Shown here: piece after piece, positions 6,223-12,566 of the stretch | Position numbering within the stretch: position 1 is the first letter of the stretch | Layout of the letters: each line of letters opens with the position of its first letter | Source of the DNA: an uncultured Collinsella sp. | GTDB lineage: Bacteria; Actinomycetota; Coriobacteriia; Coriobacteriales; Coriobacteriaceae | Direction of reading: 5' to 3' | Assembly: GCA_900548565.1 (NCBI GenBank) | Contig: URKV01000046.1 | Location: 1 to 12,566 of the forward strand | DNA: 12,566 nucleotides | Translations under genes and position numbers: made by a program | Notes under the pieces: generated by a model | The model's database searches: none | The model's input: only the letters and a program-made list of their open reading frames with translations | What the model was told of the DNA's origin: nothing

Positions 6223-6600
6223 ATGAGCAAGACAGTCGTGTCTTCCGATAACGCACCCGCAGCCATCGGCCCGTATTCCCCCGGTATCCAGGCCGGCAAC
6301 ATGGTGTTCCTGTCCGGCCAGCTGGGCATCGATCCCGCAACTGGCAAGATGCCCGAGGGCGTCGAGGCCCAGGCCAAGCAGTCCCTCGCCAACGTCGAGG
6401 CCCTGCTGACCGCTGCCGGCGCCACCTTTGCCGATGTCGTCAAGACCACGGTCTACCTGGCCGACATCGCCGACTTCGCCGCCGTGAACGAGATCTACGC
6501 CTCCAAGTTCGAGGCCCCGTTCCCCGCGCGCAGCGCCTTCCAGGTTGCCGCCCTTCCGGCTGGCGGTCTGGTCGAGATCGAGGTCGTTGCCGCTCTCTAA
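6223..6600 (+). CDS. ridA: RidA-family enamine/imine deaminase
   Basis: The 125-aa product is a full-length RidA (YjgF/YER057c/UK114) protein, usually a cytosolic trimer that hydrolyses reactive enamines and imines such as 2-aminoacrylate, protecting PLP enzymes. Visible landmarks are IGPYSPG (15-21), FLSGQLG (29-35), R103 in PARSAFQV (the carboxylate-binding arginine of deaminating members) and LVEIEVVA near the end with E120. Retention of R103 argues for the active RidA subgroup. The ATG is preceded by AAGGAG and a 6-base spacer, which rules out a longer in-frame start at 6037. It is monocistronic between its own promoter and a terminator. Its neighbourhood suggests a role beside purine degradation. 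Confidence 0.95.
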   Translation: MSKTVVSSDNAPAAIGPYSPGIQAGNMVFLSGQLGIDPATGKMPEGVEAQAKQSLANVEALLTAAGATFADVVKTTVYLADIADFAAVNEIYASKFEAPFPARSAFQVAALPAGGLVEIEVVAAL

Positions 6601-6630
6601 GGCGTTGGCCACAACTAAACATGACATGCA

Positions 6631-6668
6631 AAAAGACCCTGCAGCGCGTGCGAGCTGCAGGGTCTTTT
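6631..6668 (+). terminator. Bidirectional terminator between ridA and the YheO-type regulator
   Basis: AAAAGACCCTGCAGC (6631-6645) and GCTGCAGGGTCTTTT (6654-6668) form a perfect 15-bp stem with an 8-base loop, and with A and T runs at the two ends. It lies 30 bp after ridA and 44 bp from the stop of the convergent regulator gene, so it can serve both. Confidence 0.95.
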
Positions 6669-6712
6669 GTCAAGTGACGGATCGCTTGTGGAGCCGCGCT
6701 TCATTTTGCTCG

Positions 6713-7369
6713 TTAGCCCTCTTTGCGAACTCTTTGCAGGTAGCGGTAGACGCTGGGCTCTGAGATGCCCAGCGCGGCGGCGGCGCAGGCCACGGCGCCC
6801 TTGAGCATGAACACCCCGTTGCCGTTGAGGTGGCGAATGACGTCCACGCGGTCGCTCTGACCAAGCGACGCCACATCCAGCCCGCGCGCGCTCAGCAACT
6901 CGGCAATGCTGCGGTCGATGAGCTCCTGTGTGGACTCCGAAAGGCTTTCGACCTCGATAGGGGCGGGCTCCGTGCGCGTCGGCGCCGCGTCGAAGCACGC
7001 CATGAGCTGCTGCGCCATGGCGTTGATGGAGCGCACGGTCGAGAGGTCGGTGTTGACGCAGAGCATACCGACGATCTCGTCATTCTCGCGGATAAAGTAC
7101 GTCGCTGACTCCAACGTCTTGCCGCCGGCACCGCGCCCCTCGTAGCCCGTAATAAACGGCAGGTCGCGATACTTGGCGTCGTGCATGATCTTGAGTGCCA
7201 GATCGGTGGCGGGACCGCCGACCTTGCGGCCGCTCACGATGCCGTTGCGAATATCGACGATGGCGTGGTCGGGATCCGAGAAATCGTGCAGCACGATTTC
7301 GCTGTTTTTGCCGAGTATCTGCTCCAGAAAATCGACCATCGGCAAAAAGCGACGTACGGTCTCGTTCAC
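6713..7369 (-). CDS. YheO/DauR-type transcriptional regulator (PAS_6 + HTH_22)
   Basis: The 218-aa protein has the two domains of YheO-like regulators. An N-terminal PAS-like sensor (about residues 5-125) includes SEIVLHDFSDPDHAIVDIRNG at 23-43, GRKVGGPATDL at 48-58 and a glycine-rich segment ending in GMLCVNTD (101-108). A C-terminal helix-turn-helix (about 145-213) includes VDVIRHLNGNGVFMLKGAV and ISEPSVYRYLQRV. The characterised relative DauR controls D-arginine catabolism, and the ligands of most members are unknown. The chosen start is GTG, because AAAGGAG lies 6 bases upstream; a longer frame from 7510 lacks a comparable site. It is divergent from the purine permease operon and convergent with ridA, so it is a good candidate regulator of one or both. 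Confidence 0.92.
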   Translation of the reverse strand: MNETVRRFLPMVDFLEQILGKNSEIVLHDFSDPDHAIVDIRNGIVSGRKVGGPATDLALKIMHDAKYRDLPFITGYEGRGAGGKTLESATYFIRENDEIVGMLCVNTDLSTVRSINAMAQQLMACFDAAPTRTEPAPIEVESLSESTQELIDRSIAELLSARGLDVASLGQSDRVDVIRHLNGNGVFMLKGAVACAAAALGISEPSVYRYLQRVRKEG

Positions 7370-7446
7370 GGGCAACTCCTTTGGGTGAAATCGGAAATGT
7401 TCATAACAATTTTTTCTCATGGTAACACGCTGCCCATCATCTCGTA

Positions 7447-7560
7447 TATCCGCAGGTACATTGCGTAATGCAGACGAACGGTAGGAATTTAGCGGTAAAC
7501 GGTTGACCAAAAGAAAAGTTAGATGTTATTTTGACTAGACACTTTCCTGACCTGCGGAAA
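7447..7560. promoter_or_regulatory. Pair of inverted 11-bp motifs between regulator and permease
   Basis: TATCCGCAGGT on the plus strand (7447-7457) and TTTCCGCAGGT on the minus strand (7550-7560) differ at one position and face each other across 92 bp. The intervening DNA is AT-rich and has no gene. Such paired sites in a divergent regulator-target gap may be binding sites for the YheO-type regulator, possibly acting through looping. They were found by eye only. Confidence 0.4.
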
Positions 7561-7605
7561 TGCGTTATTTCAGCTGAAGAATAGTCTGATAACAAAAAAT
7601 TATTA

Positions 7606-7634
7606 TTGAGAATGAGAATCATCTTTAATACGAT
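7606..7634 (+). promoter_or_regulatory. Permease operon promoter with Fur-like box
   Basis: TTGAGA (7606-7611), a 17-base spacer and TACGAT (7629-7634) give a plausible promoter 88 bp before the permease start. The spacer and the -35 overlap GAGAATGAGAATCATCTTT (7608-7626), which matches 14 of 19 positions of the classical Fur consensus and contains the well-known AATGAGAATCAT core. If a Fur-type protein binds, it would block this promoter when iron is abundant. Resemblance may be fortuitous, since the area is AT-rich. Confidence 0.45.
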
Positions 7635-7721
7635 ATGCAATGAAGGCACAACCTCAACCCCGCACTGCGTCACAATAGAGCGTTAGATGCGAAAACAACT
7701 ACTTCGAGGATTGGTGGTCAA

Positions 7722-9116
7722 ATGACCCAGGAGACGGTTACGAACGGCACTGAAGCCCTGTTCACTCGCGAAGGCATGCCTCCCGTTAAGGAAATGATCC
7801 CGTGTGCCCTTCAGCACGTACTGGCATCGTTTGCCGGCATCATTACCCCGGCGGTCATCATGGCCGGCGTCTACGGCTTTAATAGCCAGCAGAGCACCGA
7901 TATCATCCAGGTCGCGCTCATTCTTTCGGCGATCGACACGGCCCTTCAGGCCTTCGCTCCCTTCCGTCGCATCGGCGGCGGCCTGCCCATCGTCATGGGC
8001 GTTTCGTTCGCGTTCCTGCCGGCCCTGCAGGCCATGGGTGCCTCGGGCTTTAGCTTTGGTGCACTGCTGGGCGGCGAGATCGTCGGCGGCGCCGTCGCGG
8101 TCCTCTTTGGTCTGGCCTACAGCAAGATCAAGTGGCTGTTCCCGCCCGTCGTGACCGGTACGGTCATCTTCTCCATCGGCGTTTCGCTGTATCCCACGGC
8201 CGTCAAGTATATGGCCGGCGGTATGGGTACGCCGCTGTGGGGCACCCCGCAGGCCTGGTGCGTCGCTCTTATCACCTTCGCCGTGGTCTTTGCGCTCGCC
8301 AACTTTGGCAAGGGCACGCTCAAGCTGGGATCCGTGTTCTTTGGCATGATCGTTGGCATGATCGTCTCCATCCCCTTTGGCATGATCGACTTCTCCAGCG
8401 TCGCCACCGCTCAGGTCTTCGCTCTTCCCAAGCTCATGCCCTACGCGCTCGAGTTTGATCCCGAGGTCTGCATTACCCTCGCCGTCGTGTTCCCCATGGT
8501 TGCCATCCAGGTTATCGGTGACGTCTCCGCCGCCTGCCTGGGCTCCATCGACCGTATGCCCACCGAGCGCGAGCTCTCCGGCGCTATCGTGTCCCAGGGC
8601 CTCACCTCTATGGTCGGCGGTCTGCTGGGCGGTCTTCCCACCAGCGCCCTTGGCCAGAACGTGGGCATCATCTGCTCCAACAAGGTCGTCAACAAGTGGG
8701 TCTTTGTGATCATTGCGGCCGTCTTTGCCATCGCCGGTCTTTTCCCGCAGCTCTCTGCCGTCCTTTCCGCTATCCCGCAGCCCGTCATCGGCGGCGCGAC
8801 CGTCGGCGTCTTTGGCACCATCACCATGAACGGCGTGCGCATGTTCACCCGCGAGGGCCTCACGCAGCGCACTACCACCATCGTCGGCACCTCCGTCGTC
8901 TTTGGCCTGGGTATCTGGATGGCCAGCGGTTGCCTTGCCGGCGAGGGTATGCCCGCCTGGGTGTCCACCGTCATCGGCTCCAATGCCGTAACCCCCACCG
9001 CCATCATGGCCATTGTCCTTAACCTGATCCTTCCGCAGACGCCGGTCGTGGCTCAGCACATCGATGCTGCCAAGGACGCTGCCGTGGATCTGGTCTTGCC
9101 CGAGAGCAAGAAGTAA
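7722..9116 (+). CDS. NCS2 (NAT/NCS2) family purine permease
   Basis: The 464-aa protein is an integral membrane nucleobase transporter of the UraA/XanQ fold, presumably importing xanthine, urate or another purine with protons. Many hydrophobic helices span residues about 25-440. The TM10 signature appears as QNVGIICSNK (312-321) in place of the usual Q-N-x-G-x4-T-R/G, and the TM8 segment reads QVIGD (263-267), where family members have Glu at the first position. LFPQLSAVLSAIPQPVIGGA (340-359) is typical of the family. The start has GAGGA 11 bases upstream, a rather long spacing. It is the first gene of a line with ssnA and ygfK, matching the xanQ/uacT neighbourhood of E. coli. The substrate is inferred from context only, and the altered residues make it less certain. 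Confidence 0.92.
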   Translation: MTQETVTNGTEALFTREGMPPVKEMIPCALQHVLASFAGIITPAVIMAGVYGFNSQQSTDIIQVALILSAIDTALQAFAPFRRIGGGLPIVMGVSFAFLPALQAMGASGFSFGALLGGEIVGGAVAVLFGLAYSKIKWLFPPVVTGTVIFSIGVSLYPTAVKYMAGGMGTPLWGTPQAWCVALITFAVVFALANFGKGTLKLGSVFFGMIVGMIVSIPFGMIDFSSVATAQVFALPKLMPYALEFDPEVCITLAVVFPMVAIQVIGDVSAACLGSIDRMPTERELSGAIVSQGLTSMVGGLLGGLPTSALGQNVGIICSNKVVNKWVFVIIAAVFAIAGLFPQLSAVLSAIPQPVIGGATVGVFGTITMNGVRMFTREGLTQRTTTIVGTSVVFGLGIWMASGCLAGEGMPAWVSTVIGSNAVTPTAIMAIVLNLILPQTPVVAQHIDAAKDAAVDLVLPESKK

Positions 9117-9132
9117 CCAATTCGGTGCTATT

Positions 9133-9294
9133 CGTCGGCGGACGCATCGCCTCGTCCGCCGACGCCATGCGGCACCAAGCCGCACTTCAAAGGGTTTGTC
9201 CCTTTGGTGAAGCGTTGACGGGAGAGGGCCCGTTTCCGGTGTAGGCCGGCGCTTCGCACTCCGCCATGTCAGAGGTGTCAAACCCCGCCTCTGA
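9133..9294 (+). other. Structured intercistronic RNA region before ssnA
   Basis: The 195-bp gap between permease and ssnA has no credible gene but several stem-loops. First is a perfect 12-bp stem, CGTCGGCGGACG (9133-9144) with CGTCCGCCGACG (9153-9164). Next are TGCGGC/GCCGCA (9168-9184) and AAAGGG/CCCTTT (9189-9205). A possible three-way junction at 9207-9257 has a closing stem of about 8 bp, a 5-bp hairpin (9218-9233) and a 4-bp hairpin (9236-9249). Last comes TCAGAGG/CCTCTGA (9269-9294), ending 6 bases before the ssnA ribosome site. None has a U-tract, so simple termination is unlikely. It may stabilise or process the mRNA, attenuate, or sense a ligand. Confidence 0.6.
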
Positions 9295-9311
9295 TGTTGA
9301 AGGGAGCATCC

Positions 9312-10667
9312 ATGCTTCTGGTCGCTAACGGTTCCGTCTTTACCCGCAACGCTCAGACCTCGTTTATTCCAAACGGTGCGGTCGCCATTGACGGAGATAC
9401 GATCGTCGAAGTGGGCCCCGAGCGCGAGCTCAAGGCCAAGTACCCGGATGCCGAGTACGTCGATGCCCAGGGCAACCTCATCATGCCTGGACTTATCAAC
9501 TGCCACACCCACATCTACTCGGGTCTGGCCCGCGGCCTTGCCATTAAGGACTGCAACCCCACCAACTTCCTGGAGAATCTTGAGCAGCAGTGGTGGAAGA
9601 TCGACGACAACCTGACGCTCGACGGCACCAAGGCCAGCGCCTATGCCACGATTCTGGACTCCATCCGCGATGGCGTCACCACGATCTTCGATCACCATGC
9701 GAGCTTCTGTGAGATCCCGGGAAGCCTCTTTACCATTAAGGACGCCGCTCAGGAGTTGGGCATGCGTTCGTGCCTGTGCTACGAGGTTTCCGACCGCCGT
9801 GGCCAGGAAAAGTGCGACCAGGCTATTGCCGAGAACGCCGAGTTTGCCCAGTGGGCCGCCAAGGAGCGTCGCGATAACGACAACCACATGATCGCCGCCA
9901 TGTTTGGCGGACATGCTACCTTTACGCTTTCGGACGAGACCATGGATAAGATGGCCGAGGCCAACAACGGCCTGACCGGCTTCCACATCCATGTGTGCGA
10001 GGGCATGAACGACGTGTGGGATTCCCGCCTCAACCGCGGTGGTATCAGCCCCGTCGAGCGCCTGCTGCAGCACAACCTGCTGGGTCCCGACACCATGCTC
10101 GGCCACTGCATCCACGTGACGCCTGCCGAGATGGATATCGTCAAGGAGTCCGGCACTTGGCTGGTCAACAACCCCGAATCCAATATGGGCAACGCCGTGG
10201 GCTGCGCCCCCGTGCTTGAGTTCTTCCGCCGCGGCATCCCCGTGTGCATGGGCACCGACGCCTACACCCACGATATGCTCGAGAGCCTTAAGGTCTTCCT
10301 GATTATTCAGCGCCACAACGCCGCCATGCCCAACGTGGGCTGGTGCGAGGCCATGACCATGCTGTTCGAGAATAACGCCAAGATGGCGAGCAAGTACTTC
10401 GATCGCAAGCTCGGTGTGCTCGAGGCCGGCGCTGCCGCCGACGTCATCGTTATGGACTACAAGCCCTTTACGCCGCTGAGCGAGGAGAACATCGACGGCC
10501 ACATGCTCTTTGGCATGATGGGCAAAAACTGCCGTACCACCATCATCAACGGCCGCGTCCTGTACAAGGATCGCGAGTTCGTTGGCATTGATGAGGACAA
10601 GATCAACGCGTGGACCATGGCTGAGTCCAAGAAGCTCTGGAGCACGCTCAACGATCGCACCTACTAA
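9312..10667 (+). CDS. ssnA: Putative aminohydrolase SsnA
   Basis: This 451-aa cytosolic metallohydrolase is of the amidohydrolase superfamily, close in length to E. coli SsnA (442 aa). Metal-site motifs are present in order: NCHTH (H65, H67), FHIHVCEG (H227, E230), GHCIH (H265, H268) and MGTDAYTH with D316. PGLINCHTHIYSGLARG around 59-75 is typical of the TrzA/guanine-deaminase-like branch. SsnA is encoded with ygfK and purine transporters in the anaerobic purine/uric-acid cluster of E. coli and gut anaerobes, where genetic work links it to purine breakdown; its exact reaction is not settled here. The ATG at 9312 has AGGGAG five bases upstream. An in-frame ATG at 9294 adds six residues but has no good site. 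It lies between permease and ygfK, probably co-transcribed. Confidence 0.94.
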   Translation: MLLVANGSVFTRNAQTSFIPNGAVAIDGDTIVEVGPERELKAKYPDAEYVDAQGNLIMPGLINCHTHIYSGLARGLAIKDCNPTNFLENLEQQWWKIDDNLTLDGTKASAYATILDSIRDGVTTIFDHHASFCEIPGSLFTIKDAAQELGMRSCLCYEVSDRRGQEKCDQAIAENAEFAQWAAKERRDNDNHMIAAMFGGHATFTLSDETMDKMAEANNGLTGFHIHVCEGMNDVWDSRLNRGGISPVERLLQHNLLGPDTMLGHCIHVTPAEMDIVKESGTWLVNNPESNMGNAVGCAPVLEFFRRGIPVCMGTDAYTHDMLESLKVFLIIQRHNAAMPNVGWCEAMTMLFENNAKMASKYFDRKLGVLEAGAAADVIVMDYKPFTPLSEENIDGHMLFGMMGKNCRTTIINGRVLYKDREFVGIDEDKINAWTMAESKKLWSTLNDRTY

Positions 10668-10720
10668 TTACAAGTAGATTCACGCGCGTCGGGTGTTTCG
10701 CCGCATTCGATGCGCGTATA

Positions 10721-10796
10721 GGCGACCTCCGCGGGGTCGCCGGCGCTGTGCTAGCGCTACACCGTATTTGCGCCCGTCGCGCGGTCTCGCCGGGCG
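10721..10796 (+). other. Hairpins in the ssnA-ygfK intercistronic gap
   Basis: The 148-bp gap has no gene. It contains GGCGACC/GGTCGCC (10721-10727 with 10735-10741, 7-base loop), GCGCT/AGCGC (10743-10747 with 10753-10757, 5-base loop) and CGCCCG/CGGGCG (10771-10776 with 10791-10796, 14-base loop). The last ends seven bases before the ygfK ribosome site. There is no T run, so these are more likely mRNA-stabilising or processing elements than terminators. Confidence 0.5.
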
Positions 10797-10815
10797 TTAC
10801 AGAGAGGAGCTCATA

Positions 10816-12532
10816 ATGAGCGACATCATGAGGCCGATCCCGTTTTCGCAGCTGATGAACTGGATCATCGAGGAGCACAAGACCCAGGACGCCATCTTTG
10901 GCGTGCGCAAGATGGTCACGACCAACCAGGAGGGTGCGCTTCCCATTTTTGACGAGCGCATCGAGACTCCGTTTGGCCCGGCCGCCGGTCCCAATACGCA
11001 GCTTGCCCAGAACATCGTGGCATCCTACGTGGCCGGCTCCCGCTTCTTTGAGCTTAAGACCGTTCAGGTTATGGACGGCGAGGAGCTCTCCAAGTGTGTG
11101 AACAAGCCCTGCATCGTGGCACAGGACGAGTGCTACAACTGCGAGTGGTCGACCGAGCTCGAGGTTCCGCAGGCCTTTGCCGAGTACGTGAAGGCATGGT
11201 TTGCCTGCCACCTGATCGCTCGCGAGTACGGCCTGGGCAGCCCGGATGGTTTTGTCTTCAACATGTCCGTGGGCTATGACCTCGAGGGCATCAAGAGCCC
11301 CAAGGTCGACGCCTACATCGAGGGCATGAAGGACGCCAGCGGCTCTGACGTCTGGAACGAGTGCCGCACGTGGGCGCTTGCCAACCTGGACAAGTTTGAG
11401 CATGTCGACGCCGCGTTTGTCGAGTCCATCCCGGCACGCGTCTCCAACTCCATCACCGAGTCCACCCTGCACGGCTGCCCGCCGGCGGAGATCGAGCGCA
11501 TCGCGACCTATCTGATCACCGAGAAGGGCCTCAACACCTACATCAAGTGCAACCCCACGCTGCTGGGCTATGAGTTTGCCCGCCAGCGCCTCAACGAGCT
11601 GGGCTTTGACTACATCGTCTTCGATGACACGCACTTCCGCGAGGACCTGCAGTGGGCCGACGCCGTGCCCATGTTCGAGCGCCTGATTGCCCTGTGCGCC
11701 GAGCGCGGCCTGGAGTTTGGCGTCAAGCTGACCAACACGTTCCCCGTCGACGTGACGAGAAACGAGCTGCCCTCCACCGAGATGTACATGTCGGGCCGTT
11801 CGCTGTTCTCGCTGACCATCGAGGCCGCCCGTCGCATTACCGAGCAGTTCGATGGCAAGCTGCGCATCAGCTACTCCGGCGGTGCCACGGTCTACAACAT
11901 CCGCGCCCTGTACGATGCCGGCATTTGGCCCGTCACCCTGGCGACCGACGTGCTCAAGCCCGGTGGCTACGAGCGCTTTAGCCAGATGGCCGGCGAGTTT
12001 ACCGACCTGGATGGCAAGCCGTTCGCGGGCGTCTCTCTCGAGGCTGTGACTGCGATCCAGACCGACTCACTCACCAACCCGCTCTACAAGAAGCCGCTGC
12101 GTCCGCTGCCCGACCGCAAGGTCGCCGGCAAGAGCCCTCTTTCCGATTGCTTTACCACGCCGTGCCGCACGAGCTGCCCCATCCAGCAGGACATTCCCGC
12201 CTATCTGGCGGCTGTTGACGAGGGCCGCTACGAGGACGCGCTCAACATCATCATCGAGCGCAACGCTCTGCCGTTCATTACCGGCACCATCTGCCCACAT
12301 CCCTGCGGCCGTGCCTGCGAGCGTGCGTTCTACGAGCCCGAGGGCGCCCAGATCCGCGCCAGCAAGCTCAAGGCCGCCCGCGAGGCCATGACCGCCGTAC
12401 TGCCCAAGCTGCGCGCCCAGGCCATCGCCAACGACAGCGAGCGCAACGTTGCCGTTATCGGCGGCGGCCCGGCCGGTCTGGCGACGGCGTTCTTCCTGAC
12501 GCGTGCCGGCGTGCCCGTCACCATCTTTGAGG
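10816..12532 (+). CDS. ygfK: YgfK (putative selenate reductase subunit), 3' truncated
   Basis: The frame is open from this ATG, preceded by GAGGAG with a 6-base spacer, to the contig end. It gives 572 complete codons of a protein that is about 1030 residues in E. coli, so roughly the C-terminal 460 are missing. Residues 1-430 form the dihydroorotate-dehydrogenase-like barrel, with FGPAAGPNTQLAQN near 53-66, STLHGCPPAEIE near 217-228 and YSGGATVYN near 355. Next come the GltD-type cysteines C445, C450, C454 and C493, C497, C501, expected to bind two [4Fe-4S] clusters, and the FAD-binding GGGPAG at 549-554. The selenate name is historical; genetic and comparative studies tie ygfK to anaerobic purine and urate degradation. 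Truncation is an assembly end, not a mutation. Confidence 0.95.
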
Positions 12533-12566
12533 CTGTCTCTTATACACATCTCCGAGCCCACGAGAC
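12533..12566 (+). other. Nextera Read 2 adapter (not genomic)
   Basis: The 19-base reverse complement of the Tn5 mosaic end, CTGTCTCTTATACACATCT, is followed by CCGAGCCCACGAGAC, the Read 2 overhang. It is read-through adapter left on the contig. It interrupts ygfK, and translating across it gives false residues. Confidence 0.98.

Noticed and set aside
7370..7510. Longer N-terminus for the YheO-type regulator
   Set aside because: The extension does not resemble the family, and AAAGGAG sits at the right distance from the GTG at 7369.
9207..9257. Canonical purine riboswitch
   Set aside because: The junction is too small (2-base J2/3, short P2 and P3) and lacks the conserved junction bases and loop-loop kissing sequences of that class.
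7683..10502. 939-codon open frame on the minus strand across permease and ssnA
   Set aside because: It is antisense to two well-recognised genes, low-complexity in Gly, Asp, His and Ala, and crosses the intercistronic gap. It is a codon-bias shadow in GC-rich DNA.
10648..11634. 328-codon minus-strand frame over ygfK
   Set aside because: It is antisense to conserved YgfK sequence with no domain of its own.
12067..12561. Minus-strand frame starting MGSEMCIRD at the contig end
   Set aside because: The first residues are translated from the Nextera adapter, a common artefact in databases, and the rest is antisense to ygfK.

Overview
The window is an assembled contig of a high-G+C gut actinobacterium. 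Collinsella (class Coriobacteriia) is the best guess, from GC-rich codon use, purine-like Shine-Dalgarno sites, G-rich degenerate intergenic repeats and the gene content; this is inference, not a database match. Both ends are untrimmed Nextera adapter (1-48 and 12533-12566), so genomic sequence runs only from 49 to 12532.

Left part (49-2431, plus strand): a repeat-rich intergenic region, then a tightly coupled pair encoding a Gfo/Idh/MocA-type NAD(P) oxidoreductase and a DeoR-family repressor, closed by a terminator. This looks like a small sugar- or polyol-responsive unit. Middle-left (2440-5923): an intergenic array of three 55-bp palindromic units spaced about 80 bp apart, then a minus-strand operon of a U32-family protein (830 aa, RlhA/YhbU-like with two cysteine clusters) followed by an RluA-family pseudouridine synthase. 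Both are probably RNA-modification enzymes.

Middle (5924-7721): ridA (enamine/imine deaminase) with a clear promoter, an operator-like inverted repeat and a strong 5' leader hairpin. It ends at a bidirectional terminator facing a convergent YheO/DauR-type (PAS_6 + HTH_22) regulator. That regulator is divergent from the next operon, and the shared intergenic region holds two copies of an 11-bp motif and a Fur-like box inside a good promoter.

Right part (7722-12532, plus strand): an NCS2-family purine permease, ssnA (putative aminohydrolase) and the first 572 codons of ygfK (DHOD-like/Fe-S/FAD protein formerly called a selenate reductase subunit). This trio is the recognisable edge of the anaerobic purine/uric-acid degradation cluster known from E. 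coli (yge/ygf region) and gut anaerobes. The two intercistronic gaps are long (195 and 148 bp) and rich in stable stem-loops without U-tracts. RidA, which removes 2-aminoacrylate, and the YheO-type regulator plausibly belong with this pathway. The least explained elements are the hairpin array at 2450-2665, the structured RNA between permease and ssnA, and a permease that departs from hallmark NCS2 residues.
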